DNA of 64,000 nt from CAWIKY01 sp963836905. Its GTDB lineage: Bacteria; Pseudomonadota; Alphaproteobacteria; Caulobacterales; Hyphomonadaceae. The DNA is taken from the NCBI GenBank assembly GCA_963836905.1, contig CAWIKY010000007.1, forward strand, positions 310,001 through 374,000. Direction: 5' to 3'. Shown here piece by piece: positions 17,911 to 28,787 of the stretch (position 1 is the first letter of the stretch; every line of letters begins with the position of its first letter). The notes under the pieces are model-generated. The model was not told the origin of the DNA. It saw only the letters and a list, made by a program, of their open reading frames with translations, and did not search any database. A program made the translations under genes and the position numbers.

Positions 17911-18777
17911 TTAACCCGCTGCTGAGCTGGCGGATCAGCACCGGTGTCACGGTGCCGCTTTGTGGCAGACCTTCATCGCGCTGAAACGAGATGATCGCGC
18001 TGCGCGTCATCGACCCGAACTGACCGTCCGGCGTACCGGCGTCATATCCAAGCTGTCCAAGAAGCGACTGGGCCTGCGCAATCTGGCTTGCTTGCGGGCT
18101 GAGTTGCATGGACGCGACCGTCGCGACCGGAGCGGCAACCGCCTGGGCGACGAGCCCGTTTGCGGCAGGATTGCTGGAGCGTGGTACGAAGGCGTTTGCT
18201 CGGCTTGCAGCAGCCGCAACGGCTTCGCGTGGCAATGCGCCTTCAAGTTCCGCAATGCGCGAGACGGCACTGTTATCGCCGCTGCGTTCAGCCACCTTGA
18301 ACCAGTAGAGCGCCTCAGCACGATCCGGAGAAATCCCGAGGCCCTGCTCATAGAGGACACCAAGATTGAACTGGCTGTCGACCAGCCCGTATTCGGCAGC
18401 ACGTCTGAACCAGTCGACGGCGGCGGCATAGCTTGCGGACCGCCCTCGCCTTCGGCCTGGAAGACTGCAAGATCGTGCATCGCCTTCACATTGCCCGAAC
18501 GTGCGGCCTGTTCGGTCCAGCGGCGGGCATTCTGAAGATCGCGCGGCAATCCCTGGCCACGTTCATAGAGTTTCGCGAGACGGTATTGCGCGATCGGAAG
18601 ACCGGCGTCCGCAGCCGCCTGTATCTGACGTGCACCTTCCGAGAAGTCGGAACGGTCGAGCGCGGCCAGTCCATCCTGATAGATCGATACGGCGGTCCGC
18701 TGGGGCGATGACGCGGTTGCGCAGATTCGGCCTGAACCTGAGCCGGAGGGCCGGCTGGCACCGACGTCCGGGTTCAC
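17911..18777 (-). pseudogene. Sel1-repeat and peptidoglycan-binding protein, truncated at the contig join
   Basis: The minus strand encodes Sel1-type repeats (AVSIYQDGLAALDRSDFSEGARQ, AQYRLAKLYERGQGLPRD, GNVKAMHDLAVFQAEGEGGP). A Pro/Ala linker and a PG_binding_1 domain follow (AQSLLGQLGYDAGTPDGQFGSMTRSAIISFQ). This is the C-terminal arrangement of PodJ-like polar localisation factors. One frameshift lies near 18,430. The likely TAA at 17911 lies in the frame of the upstream half, so a second shift is implied. The 5' end is lost where alphaproteobacterial sequence stops near 18,780. Confidence 0.75.
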
Positions 18778-18779
18778 CT

Positions 18780-19450
<671 letters not shown>

Positions 19451-19589
19451 TACCTACTATTACCCAATGCTTTGTTAAAATAACAATTGGATCAGCCTAA
19501 ATTTAGCAACTAAGCTAATACGGCAGCGATTAAGGGCGGCCAGCGTGAAAAACCGTAATTGGTAGAATTGACAAAAGCGGTGACAAAAG

Positions 19590-19620
19590 TTGACTATTAG
19601 GAGGAATAGGTTTACTTTCG
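19590..19620 (+). promoter_or_regulatory. Bacteroidota-type promoter upstream of susC
   Basis: TTG at 19590-19592 is followed after 20 bases by TACTTTCG at 19613-19620. This fits the Bacteroidota sigma-ABfr consensus (TTG, 19-20 nt, TAnnTTTG) with one mismatch. It lies about 300 bp before the SusC start, leaving a long leader. It also shows that Bacteroidota sequence has begun by this point. Confidence 0.45.
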
Positions 19621-19721
19621 CCACGCATTATAATACTTGACTTCACTACTGACCATCAGTTGCTGAAGGCCCTTTTTTAAGCTTTCAATTAGGACGATAC
19701 ACTTAAGGGTTTAATAAAATA

Positions 19722-19800
19722 TACGGCTCAGGCCGTAGTTTCATTTTGCTAATCAAGTGAAACTATACTAAAGCAGAACAATCTATTGGTATTCTGCTTT
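19722..19800 (+). other. Two hairpins in the susC leader
   Basis: TACGGC (19722-19727) pairs with GCCGTA (19732-19737) around TCAG. AAAGCAGAA (19770-19778) pairs perfectly with TTCTGCTTT (19792-19800). Both lie between the candidate promoter and the SusC start. They may be leader attenuators or the terminator of a gene lost at the join. Neither has a strong T-tract. Confidence 0.45.
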
Positions 19801-19921
19801 ATTACCGATAGGTTGCCTTTTTTACTACGGACGCTTGTTTTTATCTGTTTACCACCGCTTCCTAACCTAATCTCTAGGAAGGGGTTCTCTGAGTTTTATT
19901 AATTTACAAACTACACAACGT

Positions 19922-22900
19922 ATGAAAATCACCTTTACCCAACGTCTGGCGCGGGGGCTGATGAGCCTATTATTCGTCGCCGGTTTTGTGTTCGCCGCCC
20001 AGGCCCAAGAACGCACCGTTTCCGGAATGGTCACCTCCGATGAAAGCGACGGAGGGCATACCCGGGGTCAACGTCATTGTAAAGAACACCACCGTAGGTA
20101 CGGTGACTGACATTGACGGTAACTACCGGATTCAAGTGCCACAATCGGCCGATTCGCTGAGTTTTTCTTTTATTGGCTTTGCTGACCAAACCGTTGCTAT
20201 CGGCAACCAATCCACGGTAGACGTGGTGATGGGAGCCGACGTGGCAGAGCTCTCTGAGGTGGTGGTTACCGCCATCGGTATTGAGCAAAGCAAACGCCAA
20301 CTGGGCTACGCGGTGCAGGAAGTGGACGGCGAAGCGGTGGCGAAGGCCAACGAAACCAATCTGGTGAATGCCCTTAACGGTAAGGTGGCTGGGGTAAATA
20401 TTTATAGCTCTTCCGGCGCTCCCGGCGCCTCAGCGAATATTCGTATTCGGGGCAACACTTCTATCACCGGTAGCAACTCGCCCCTGTTTGTGGTCGATGG
20501 TATTCCCATTAACAACGACACTTACTCCAGCGGCGCAGTAGACGGGGTAGATCAATCTAATAGAGCTATTGATATCAACCCGCAGGATATCAAGAGCCTA
20601 ACGGTGTTGAAAGGAGCGGCCGCCACCGTGCTCTATGGTATTCGGGCAGCAAACGGAGCAGTAATTATCACCACCAAGAAGGGCTCGCTTAATACGAAGC
20701 CCGAAGTGACCTTCTCTACTTCGTGGGAAGTGAACGAGGTTAACCGGACGATGGATCGGCAAAGTGAATATAGCCAGGGGTTCAATGGTAGATACCAAGG
20801 GCCGTTCAGCAGAAGCGGTTTCTCGTGGGGGGCTCCGATTTCCGAATTAGAATTTGATGGAGATACTGACTATCCATACGACCGCAATGGGAATCTGGTA
20901 CCAGCCGGAAGAGGGGAATGGCACACCAGCGCGAGCGTATGATCCCTACAATTTCTTCGTCCAAGGGTTAGTAGCTGATAACAACGTGTCAGTGCGCGGT
21001 GGTACGGCGGGTACAACCTATTACCTGTCGGCCGGATATTTGACCAACCGAGGCATCATTCCCAATTCTGAGTTCGACCGGGTTAGCTTAAAAACTACGT
21101 TGAGCACCAAAATTACCGAAAAGCTTACCGCTGGAGTATCAGCAACGTATATCAACTCCGGAGGGGTGCGGCAACAACGAGGTTCTAACCTACGTGGGGT
21201 GATGTTAGGGTTGGTCCGCAATACTCCTACCTTTGACATTGGTAATGGCAAGTCGGGCCAAGAAGCGGCCGACGATCCCAGTACGTACATATTTCCGGAT
21301 GGTACCCAACGCAGCTATCGGCAGGGAATCTATGATAATCCTTACTGGGTGGTGAACAAGAACTTCTCGACCGACGAAGTGAACCGAGTGTTTGGTTTTG
21401 CTAACCTACAGTACGAGATTTTACCCTCGCTGAACGTATCCTATAAGTTAGGATTAGATCAATTCAGCGATAACCGCAAAGAACGCATTGGGATTGTACC
21501 TTTTCCTACCAGCCTGGGCGGACCAACTGCTGGTTCTTTCTTTGGCGGAGAAGTGGATTACGATGACGTGTTCCAACGCGATCTGAACTCCGATTTGATC
21601 TTGACTTTTAATAAAGAACTAAGCCCTAACGTGTATATTGATGCGATTGTCGGTCATAACTTCTTCTGGCAGTATTATCGCCGCTTCGGTCTGGATGGCA
21701 ATGCATTGAGTGTACCCAACTTCTATCATATTTCTAATACCACTCCGGCTAACGCCGAAGAGGTGGTAGCTGAAAAGAAAGTGGCCGGAGTATACGGACA
21801 GGTGAATTTAGGTTATAGAGATTTCTTGTTTCTGAATGTATCGGCCCGTAACGATTGGTCATCTACCCTACCCGAAGGCAATAATTCTTTCTTCTATCCC
21901 GCCGCTAGCGTAGGGTTCGAGTTTACCGAGGCCTTGGGTATCAGTGATAACAATATTTTGCCCTACGGTAAGATTAGAGGTAGCTACGGACGAGTAGGAA
22001 ACGACGCCCCGGTTTACGCTACGGCGAGTTACTACGCCCGAACCGCCGTGACCGGTGATGGATTCACCGACGGCCTTGAGTTTCCTATACTAGGGGTAAA
22101 CGCCTTTGAGCAAGACGGTGACTTAGGAAACAACACCTTGAAGCCGGAAACAACGACCACCTTCGAGATCGGGACGGAGTTACGTTTTCTTCAAAACCGA
22201 TTGGGCATAGACTTCACCTACTACAATTCAGAGACGACTGATCAAATTATCCCGGTGGATATTTCGGCGAGTTCGGGTTTCTTGAGGCGGGTTCAAAACG
22301 CCGGTCTGGTAACTAACGAGGGAATTGAGGTGGTGCTAACCGGTTCGCCAGTGCGCACGGACGCCTTCCAATGGGATATCATTGCTAACTTCACGCAGTA
22401 TGAGAATATAGTGGAAGAGATCTCACCTGATTTGACTAATATATCACTCAGTGGCTTCGTCGGAACGTCATCACGCGCTATTGAGGGAGAACCTTTTGGT
22501 GTATTGTTTGGACAACGCTTCCAACGCGTTGAGGATGAGGCTAGTCCGTATAACGGTGAATTGCTTATCGGACCCGAGGGTTTTCCTTTACCGGCAGTTG
22601 AGTCAGGGATTATTGGTGACCCGAATCCTGACTGGATTATGGGAATCACCAACACCTTCACCTACAAGGGCCTTTCTTTATCAGCGCTGATTGATATCCG
22701 ACAGGGAGGTGAGGTATGGAATGGTACTTATGGTATTGCGCAGTACTTTGGAACCACCCAGAATTCTGCTGACTTGCGAGGCGAAGCTGGTGACGGAGTG
22801 ATTATTGGCGGGGCAATGCCCAATGGCGATGGTGGATTTGTGCCCAACACCCAGCAAGTTGATTTGAACAACGATGCGATTGGAACGGCAGCCAACCGCT

Positions 22901-23169
22901 GGTTTCGTTACGGGTTTGGTACTTTAGGCGAAGAAAACGTAGAGGATGCTTCATGGGTACGCTTGCGTCAGGTGCGGCTCACTTACTCCCTGCCGCAGTC
23001 ATTGATGGACAACGTGCGCGGCATCAGCGGATTGGATATTGCGTTGACTGGTAGAAACCTTTTGTTATTCACTGGATTTAAGGGAATTGACCCGGAAACC
23101 AACTTGGTAGGAACCACCCAGGGTGAGAATGGATTTGGCCTGGAATACTTCGGCAATCCTAATGTTTAG
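19922..23169 (+). CDS. SusC/RagA-family TonB-linked outer-membrane receptor (two frameshifts)
   Basis: Three frames form one protein of about 1,080 residues. It opens with a signal peptide (MSLLFVAGFVFAAQAQ) and a carboxypeptidase-regulatory-like domain (GIPGVNVIVKNTTVGTVTDI, DGNYRIQVPQ). A TonB plug follows (RIRGNTSITGSNSPLFVVDG), and then a long beta barrel ending EYFGNPNV. Breaks lie near 20,050 and 20,910. Such receptors import bulky nutrients with a SusD lid using TonB energy. The SusD-like gene follows 53 bp downstream. The substrate cannot be told, because no glycan-active enzyme is beside it. Confidence 0.94.
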
Positions 23170-23222
23170 AAGGATACGGCGTTAATTTGACCCTTACGTT
23201 TTAATTTGAAAATGATATTACT

Positions 23223-24602
23223 ATGAAGACTATACAATCTACGTATTCGAAAGTGACCTTAGCGTTGCTTTTGAGCATCGGATTCACTGCTTGTGAGTTT
23301 GGTGATACCAATATTGATCCGGCCAGTGTCACTGAAGATCAAGCTGATCTCAACCTGCTGTTGCCTTCGGCCATTGTGCAACTAGGCTACTCAGAAGGAG
23401 CTTTGGGAGGTAGAAACCCAGGAATTTTCATGCAATATTTTCGAGGCACTGAAGCTCAACAATTGGCCATCGATCAGTATAATATACAGGATGACGCCAT
23501 GAATAACTTCTGGCGTACGGGTATGTATGCCGGAGGCATGAAGGATTTAGTACTCATTATTGATAAAACTTCAGCCGGGGAAGGAGAAGATGCAAGTAGT
23601 GCTATCAATGCCCCTTACTATCGGGGTATTGCCAAAGTACTAATGGCTGAACACCTTAATATCTTAACGACGTTCTTCGGCGATATTCCGTATTCCGATG
23701 CTTTTCAGGGGGAGGAAGGCAATATTACGCCTGCCTACGATACGCAGGAGGAGATATTTGCTACCATCGAACGCTTGGTTGACGAAGGAATTGCTGATCT
23801 GTCAGGTGATGCCGGGGATATCACGCCGGGTAGCGACGACGTGATTTTCGGAGGTGATGCTGACAGTTGGGTTGCGGTGGCTCACGGGCTTAAGGCACGC
23901 TACTTGATGGAGCAAGGGAAGTTTGCGGCAGCAAGTACCGAACTTGCCTCTGCTATGAGTAGCAATGCTGGTAATGCGCTGTTTCCGTTTGAGGAAGTAA
24001 TCAATGGTGCTAATCCATTCTGGTCGTTTGAAAATCAACGCACCGGCACATTAACCATAAATCCTTATTTTAGGGGTATTTTACAGGGCGATCCTCGTTC
24101 TACCGAATATATCAATGGTAGCGGTGGCTTCGCTAGTGCATTCTGGACCAGCTTTGGGTCTTCCACTAAAATGATTACCTACTCGGAAGTGAAATTTATG
24201 GAAGCAGAAATAGCCGCTCAAGGTGGAAACGCGGCGGCGGCAGAAGCTGCTATGGAGGCGGGTATTCGGGCTAACATGGAAGTGATGAATATTGATGCCG
24301 GTGAAATAAACAATTATCTGCTGGGATTATCGGGGGGAGATGTGGCTACGGTGATGAACGAGAAGTACAAAGCAATCTACCCGCTGACCTACGTCGCTTG
24401 GGCAGATCAGCGCCGTACCGGTTTTCCAGCACTGACTCCTAACCGATCGGTAGATACCGACGCCCCCTCCATTCCTCAACGGTTTGCGTATCCAGCGAGC
24501 GAAGATCAATTTAACCAAGCTAACAAAGACGCGGCTCGTGATCGCCTGGGAATTGTTACTCAAGAAGACAACATCTTCCGTCCCCTTCCAATATTTCAAT
24601 AA
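23223..24602 (+). CDS. SusD/RagB-like nutrient-binding lipoprotein
   Basis: This 459-residue lipoprotein has a lipobox-type end to its signal (LLLSIGFTAC). TPR-like segments typical of the SusD-like_2 group follow (RGIAKVLMAEHLNILTTFFGDIPYSDA, KFMEAEIAAQGGNAAAAEAAMEAGI). SusD proteins sit on the cell surface and cap the SusC barrel. This gene follows its SusC partner directly and is intact, although the SusC gene is broken. Confidence 0.93.
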   Translation: MKTIQSTYSKVTLALLLSIGFTACEFGDTNIDPASVTEDQADLNLLLPSAIVQLGYSEGALGGRNPGIFMQYFRGTEAQQLAIDQYNIQDDAMNNFWRTGMYAGGMKDLVLIIDKTSAGEGEDASSAINAPYYRGIAKVLMAEHLNILTTFFGDIPYSDAFQGEEGNITPAYDTQEEIFATIERLVDEGIADLSGDAGDITPGSDDVIFGGDADSWVAVAHGLKARYLMEQGKFAAASTELASAMSSNAGNALFPFEEVINGANPFWSFENQRTGTLTINPYFRGILQGDPRSTEYINGSGGFASAFWTSFGSSTKMITYSEVKFMEAEIAAQGGNAAAAEAAMEAGIRANMEVMNIDAGEINNYLLGLSGGDVATVMNEKYKAIYPLTYVAWADQRRTGFPALTPNRSVDTDAPSIPQRFAYPASEDQFNQANKDAARDRLGIVTQEDNIFRPLPIFQ

Positions 24603-24608
24603 AAATCA

Positions 24609-24659
24609 ACGACTAGCAGCTAGCTTCGTTATCTACCATCCAAGCTAGCAGCTAGTCGT
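24609..24659. repeat. Long inverted repeat between susD-like and the next lipoprotein gene
   Basis: Arms of 18 bases (24609-24626 and 24642-24659) match with one mismatch around a 15-base loop. They are built from GACTAGCAGCTAGC-type units. There is no T-run, so it is more likely an mRNA stabiliser or processing hairpin that sets SusD-rich transcript levels than a terminator. That role is inferred. Confidence 0.75.
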
Positions 24660-24682
24660 CAACAATTCAAATAGAGACATTC

Positions 24683-25930
24683 ATGAAAAACACGTATATA
24701 TTAATTTTGTCAATTCTAGTCGGATGGGTAATCACTTCCTGTGAGGAAAACCCTGACTACCTCGATATAGAAAAAGCGCCCTCAGTCATCACCTTTGAAG
24801 GGTATCCTGCCTTTAGTGGGTCTTTTGCCACTACTGATGACATCGTTATTCCCGTGACCGCTACCAATGCCGGTGAGATCGTGGTGGAACGAGTATTAAA
24901 TTACACCGCCGGAGGTGATCCCAGACGACTTGAAGAGACACTAACTACCCTTGCCGGACCTACTGCTACCCTAGACACCAGCTGGGATGCTATTCTAGCT
25001 ACCCCAGAGGGAGTAGGATTGGGTGCAATCAGTAGTGTTCAGCTTCAGTTTAATGTCACAGTAGATGGTCAGCCAACCTACAAAACGTTCGATCTGGACT
25101 TTTCGAACCCAATCTCGTTAGGGTTCACTGAGGAAGTGGACGGCGAAGATGTTGACTTTGCGGCCCCGGCTACCTCGTTCCGTGACTCCACGTTTTCGGT
25201 GTACTTCAGCGTGAATACCGAACAGACGGCTATTGAGAAAGTAGATATCTTCACTAAAACCAATAGCTCTAGTGTGTTTGGTACCACCCCGGTACAAACT
25301 ATCACTGGGGGTAGCAATGATTTGGATAATCAAACCGTGAACTTTACCTTTCCGGGAGAAGCGGCTATTGCTCCTGACTCTTCGTTTTTCGTACAAATTG
25401 TGGCCACCACCACCAATGGTAATATGGCTACTCAAGTGGTAGAGGTGGAAGCATCGGAGATTCCTTTTAGCGAAGAAGGTGAATTTGTGTTACGTCCGGC
25501 TACTTATGTGTTGGAAGCTGACGTTACTGATACGCTGAACCAAGCTGTTGACTTTTCGGAGCTAGAAGTAATATCAACGGCGACTATCACTGGAAACCCA
25601 GCGCTGGCAGATATGGTGCTGGTTGCGGATGCGACAGCGCAAGAGTTGTCACTGGAAGCTCGGGGAACTACCGACTTTGTAGTCGCAAGCGATGCCTTTA
25701 GCTTCGATGGTGCTACTTATGAAGTCACTCGCGATACTTTCGCTGCCGGAACCCCGGTTACCGGGCTAAGTGACATCACTTCGTTGCCCGATGGTCAAGT
25801 AGTAATCGTTCGGATTGGAGACGTAGCAGATACATTCTCAGAACGCTACGCATTGATGCGAATTGCTGATGTTGATCGGGGATTTGACATCAACCAAAGT
25901 GAGGTAACCATTGAATACCGGGCTCGTTAG
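24683..25930 (+). CDS. Surface lipoprotein of the SusCD locus, function unknown
   Basis: This 415-residue protein has a lipobox-type signal (ILVGWVITSC) followed by acidic residues (EENPDYLD), consistent with surface export in Bacteroidota. The body is beta-rich with repeated Thr/Asp strands and no catalytic motif I can see. Third genes of SusCD loci often encode accessory ligand-binding lipoproteins (SusE-like roles), and that is the most likely reading by context. An intrinsic terminator follows. Confidence 0.8.
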   Translation: MKNTYILILSILVGWVITSCEENPDYLDIEKAPSVITFEGYPAFSGSFATTDDIVIPVTATNAGEIVVERVLNYTAGGDPRRLEETLTTLAGPTATLDTSWDAILATPEGVGLGAISSVQLQFNVTVDGQPTYKTFDLDFSNPISLGFTEEVDGEDVDFAAPATSFRDSTFSVYFSVNTEQTAIEKVDIFTKTNSSSVFGTTPVQTITGGSNDLDNQTVNFTFPGEAAIAPDSSFFVQIVATTTNGNMATQVVEVEASEIPFSEEGEFVLRPATYVLEADVTDTLNQAVDFSELEVISTATITGNPALADMVLVADATAQELSLEARGTTDFVVASDAFSFDGATYEVTRDTFAAGTPVTGLSDITSLPDGQVVIVRIGDVADTFSERYALMRIADVDRGFDINQSEVTIEYRAR

Positions 25931-25957
25931 ATTAAGCCAGCAGTATAATAGAACAGG

Positions 25958-25989
25958 AAGGCAGTGGGACTATCTCCGACTGCCTTTTT
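25958..25989 (+). terminator. Intrinsic terminator of the SusCD locus
   Basis: AAGGCAGT (25958-25965) pairs with ACTGCCTT (25979-25986), with an inner GGA/TCC extension, and runs into TTTTT. It ends the plus-strand SusC-SusD-lipoprotein unit and overlaps the stop codon of the convergent gene. Confidence 0.85.
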
Positions 25990-26710
25990 ATCTGACCAAC
26001 TCATTGTAATATCCCACAATGGCAACCAGATCTTCTTCTCGTTTAGGATTCCACTTTTGTTTTCGAGCGTATCTTTTTACCTCATCCCGATGCTGCTTGA
26101 AGAAGCCGTATACGTTTTTACTTCTCTTTAACTCGATAACGCTTCTTCTTTGTGCTAGATAGTATGCCTCTGTCTTAACTACGCGATCGTTTGGTGACCC
26201 TACGTCTAACTCGGGCCGGTAGTTGGCTTTCTGCACCGAAAGGTGCGTTTTCTTGAACAAATTGACTGTGCCTTCGATCAGTACCTGGAAGTAACCCGTG
26301 TAAGGAAGAGCTTCGGTAGTATAGCCACTTCCGTTGATAAAATCGTAACGATTCCCATCGTCAAACCAGTAGAAAGAGCGCATATCCTTTAAGGGTACCA
26401 CTTTGATGGCCTGCTTCGTCTTCACCTCAACGTTTTTAGTGCTTAAGTTATACTTAATCGGATACTGAACGATGCTATCACCAGATAGCAATACAACAAT
26501 ACCCTGGTTCCATTGGTCGCTAAGGTATAATGCTCGGTCGTTCTCACTTTTTGAAGTATAATTGTTAATTGGTATCACTAATCCTCCCGATTGCGTGTTC
26601 ATGTTGATGTATCCTGGGGGGTAGATGACTTGTGCTAGCGATTCAGCGACTAGAGTTAGGATGAAAAGCGTGCTGAGTAAAAAGCCTCGGGCGTAACTCA
26701 TAAATTGCAT
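25988..26710 (-). CDS. Secreted protein of unknown function
   Basis: This protein of about 240 residues has a signal peptide (GFLLSTLFILTLVAESLAQ). Tyr-rich beta segments follow, and then a basic C-terminus (RYARKQKWNPKREEDLVAIVGYYNELVR). I chose the ATG at 26710 so the signal starts MQFMSYARGF; an ATG at 26734 also exists. No family is recognised. The layout is like small Bacteroidota secreted proteins that appear alone. It lies downstream of another secreted gene on the same strand and may be co-transcribed. Confidence 0.7.
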   Translation of the reverse strand: MQFMSYARGFLLSTLFILTLVAESLAQVIYPPGYINMNTQSGGLVIPINNYTSKSENDRALYLSDQWNQGIVVLLSGDSIVQYPIKYNLSTKNVEVKTKQAIKVVPLKDMRSFYWFDDGNRYDFINGSGYTTEALPYTGYFQVLIEGTVNLFKKTHLSVQKANYRPELDVGSPNDRVVKTEAYYLAQRRSVIELKRSKNVYGFFKQHRDEVKRYARKQKWNPKREEDLVAIVGYYNELVR

Positions 26711-27314
26711 TGGTGTAAAACAGAAAGACCTCAAGATAATCAGCTAAAACCCAGTCAAGCCGCACTACAGAGGTTTTTACGTATACTATAAAAGAAGACA
26801 TGAAATTAGAAAGTCTCACGTCTTTTTTATAGAATGTCCAGTGCTGGTTACTGAGGGTCTCCAGGGCTGGGGGAGAGCCGCCTCCGCCAGGCGGTGTTGA
26901 GCTGCTATTTCTCACTTTTACTGATACCGACCTCCAAGTGCTACCACAGCTATTAGTTTTAGTGGCAGTTACCGAATAATTGCCTGTTGAAATTCCCTCA
27001 ATAACAATAGTGGTTGAGTTCTGACTAAGGACATTTAGTCCAGAACTTACTGACCAATTTACTGAAGAAGAAGCCCTAATCGTGGCAGCATCTCCGGGAG
27101 ATAAGTTTATGGTGTAGGTGTTTAGCGTGAATGAAGGTGGAGGACAATCAATGGAAACAGTATTATTTCTGACTTTGATCGCGGCTTCCAAACGAGCTTC
27201 ATCGTAGCTTAAGATTGATGCATTGTGAGCCACTGTCTGGCTCCAAGCAGAACAACATAACATTATCAGCAAACAAGTTGACAGTGGTTTCCGTGGTTGA
27301 ATGATGTTTTTCAT
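26643..27314 (-). CDS. Secreted protein with a PKD/Ig-like domain
   Basis: This 223-residue frame begins with a signal peptide (LSTCLLIMLCCSAWSQ). A beta-sandwich segment follows (PPSFTLNTYTINLSPGD to SVTATKTNSCGSTWRSVSV) of the PKD-like type seen in Bacteroidota surface proteins. A glycine/proline linker comes after it. The last 60 residues are unlike the rest and run past the start of the next gene, so a frameshift near 26,870 may hide the true end. Confidence 0.6.
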   Translation of the reverse strand: MKNIIQPRKPLSTCLLIMLCCSAWSQTVAHNASILSYDEARLEAAIKVRNNTVSIDCPPPSFTLNTYTINLSPGDAATIRASSSVNWSVSSGLNVLSQNSTTIVIEGISTGNYSVTATKTNSCGSTWRSVSVKVRNSSSTPPGGGGSPPALETLSNQHWTFYKKDVRLSNFMSSFIVYVKTSVVRLDWVLADYLEVFLFYTNAIYELRPRLFTQHAFHPNSSR

Positions 27315-27659
27315 AAGTCAAAAATTAGGGTTGAAGAAATAGACACAACAGCTCTGAATGTATTAAAAAACATATTGTTACTAATGTAATGTCTTTTCCC
27401 AACAATTATTTAAAAAGTTGAAGTGGATTAGATGAAAAATCTGGTACAATGGCACCGGCCACCCGGCGAAAAAGAATGCACGCTTCCCTAGAGTTATCTG
27501 ACTCCGGTGGAGTACGAAGAAAAAATCAAGCTAAGTTAGCTTCAAAATGCGGCTTAACTTTTATCCACTTTTTCCTTGCAAGTTCAGCTTTCGCGACGTA
27601 GAAATTGTAGCGCCTACCCCGCACCTTCGGCCAAAACACCCAGCGTAAGTAACCGCCTC
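27315..27659. other. Gene-free intergenic stretch
   Basis: About 345 bases between divergent genes show no credible coding frame. A short inverted repeat (AAGCTAA/TTAGCTT near 27,530) is the only structure noticed. The left half is AT-rich and probably holds the promoter of the minus-strand secreted genes. Confidence 0.5.
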
Positions 27660-27690
27660 TTGCTTGGTAGGCCTCCTCTGCCTATCTTTA
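27660..27690 (+). promoter_or_regulatory. Bacteroidota-type promoter upstream of the Uma2 gene
   Basis: TTG at 27660-27662 is followed after 20 bases by TATCTTTA at 27683-27690. This closely matches the Bacteroidota consensus and ends 22 bp before the ATG at 27713, so a short leader is expected. Confidence 0.5.
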
Positions 27691-27712
27691 GAAACACCCT
27701 ACCCTCATCACC

Positions 27713-28293
27713 ATGATAGAAACGCTAGAGAAAGAGAAAGTCTACACCGTTGACGAGTACTTCGAGATAGATCAACAATCAGAAGAGAAGCTAGAATATC
27801 ATCACGGAAAAATTACTGCCATGTCCGGAGGAACTCCCAACCACAGTAAAATAGGCCTTAGAATAGGAGCTATACTGTTATTTATGTTAGACGATAAACC
27901 ATTTGAGGTATACAACGGTGAACTAAAAGTTCAGATACAAGAGTATGAGAAGTTTGTGTATCCCGATGCTATGGTGGTGAGTGAAGGCCTGAATACTATC
28001 AAAATCGCCGTGATACCATCGTTAATCCGTTACTGGTAGTTGAAGTTTTGTCCCCCTCTACCAAAGTGCACGACCGAACCAATAAGTTTATGATGTACCG
28101 CACGTTTCCTTCGCTACGCGAGTACGTACTGGTGGAGCAAGACCGACCCTACGTCACCACCTTCTTTCGCAACCAAGCCGGACACTGGGAAGATACCGAC
28201 GTGAGCGACTTGAACCAATCGGTTCGCCTCCGCTCGGTCGGCGAAGAAACACCGCTCGCCCGAATCTATAAAAACATTGACTTTACTTCGTAA
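27713..28293 (+). CDS. Uma2-family (DUF820) putative restriction-type nuclease, one frameshift
   Basis: Two frames make one protein of about 193 residues. The first has YTVDEYFEIDQQSEEKLEYHHGKITAMSGGTPNHSKI and FVYPDAMVV, which holds the PD-(D/E)xK-like acidic residue. The second resumes with VNPLLVVEVLSPSTKVHDRTNKF and ends PLARIYKNIDFTS. The break is near 28,005. Uma2 proteins share the endonuclease fold, but their cellular role is not established, and they are often present in many copies. It is a single gene without an obvious partner. Confidence 0.85.
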
Positions 28294-28340
28294 CTATTCG
28301 TATGCATAACCCGGTGCATATCGGTGAACACTCCGAACCC

Positions 28341-28409
28341 GAGCCGGACATTACGGCGTTGCCGTCTCGTGATGACCACGAGGGGCTCATCGGCTCGCTC
28401 ACGCCGTAA
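28341..28409. other. Complex inverted repeats after the Uma2 gene
   Basis: TTACGGCGT (28351-28359) pairs with ACGCCGTAA (28401-28409). CTCGTG (28366-28371) pairs with CACGAG (28377-28382) inside it. GAGCCG (28341-28346) pairs with CGGCTC (28391-28396), which would cross the outer stem. It lies between two convergent genes and may be a bidirectional terminator or a mobile-element remnant. Confidence 0.5.
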
Positions 28410-28412
28410 AAA

Positions 28413-28631
28413 TCAAGCCACCAACTCCGCTACGCGCTGTTGCACAGCAACCATTGCGCTGTAAATCTGGAAGATATCGTCCTGGGTAGCCACCAGCGCG
28501 TCGCTCACAGCACTAGGCTTTGCGTTGGCACTTAACCAATCGGTAAGAACCGGATGCTCGAGTACCTGCTCAATACCAAAAGTAAGTTCTACTTCTTCAA
28601 ATTTCCAGTCGCGAAAGGCTTTAACAATCAT
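28413..28631 (-). CDS. Small hypothetical protein, possibly an N-terminal fragment
   Basis: This 72-residue frame starts MIVKAFRDWKFEEVELTFGIEQV, continues LEHPVLTDWLSANAKPSA and ends in a helical segment (YSAMVAVQQRVAELVA). The W.FEEVEL.FG.... motif resembles the start of longer Bacteroidota proteins of unknown function, so this could be a truncated copy. An in-frame ATG at 28763 would add a less convincing leader and crowd the divergent gene. Confidence 0.45.
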   Translation of the reverse strand: MIVKAFRDWKFEEVELTFGIEQVLEHPVLTDWLSANAKPSAVSDALVATQDDIFQIYSAMVAVQQRVAELVA

Positions 28632-28787
28632 GTTCTTGATGCTTAAGTGGTTAAGGCAGTAAGATAGCCAGTCGGCCAGTAGGGAACAAACTGCTTGAAC
28701 CACGTTTTGTAAACCGCTTGCCGAGGCAAACAATCGTGAATTGGGCCGGTTGGGTAATTTCATCTAGAAACCAAAAATAACCCTATC

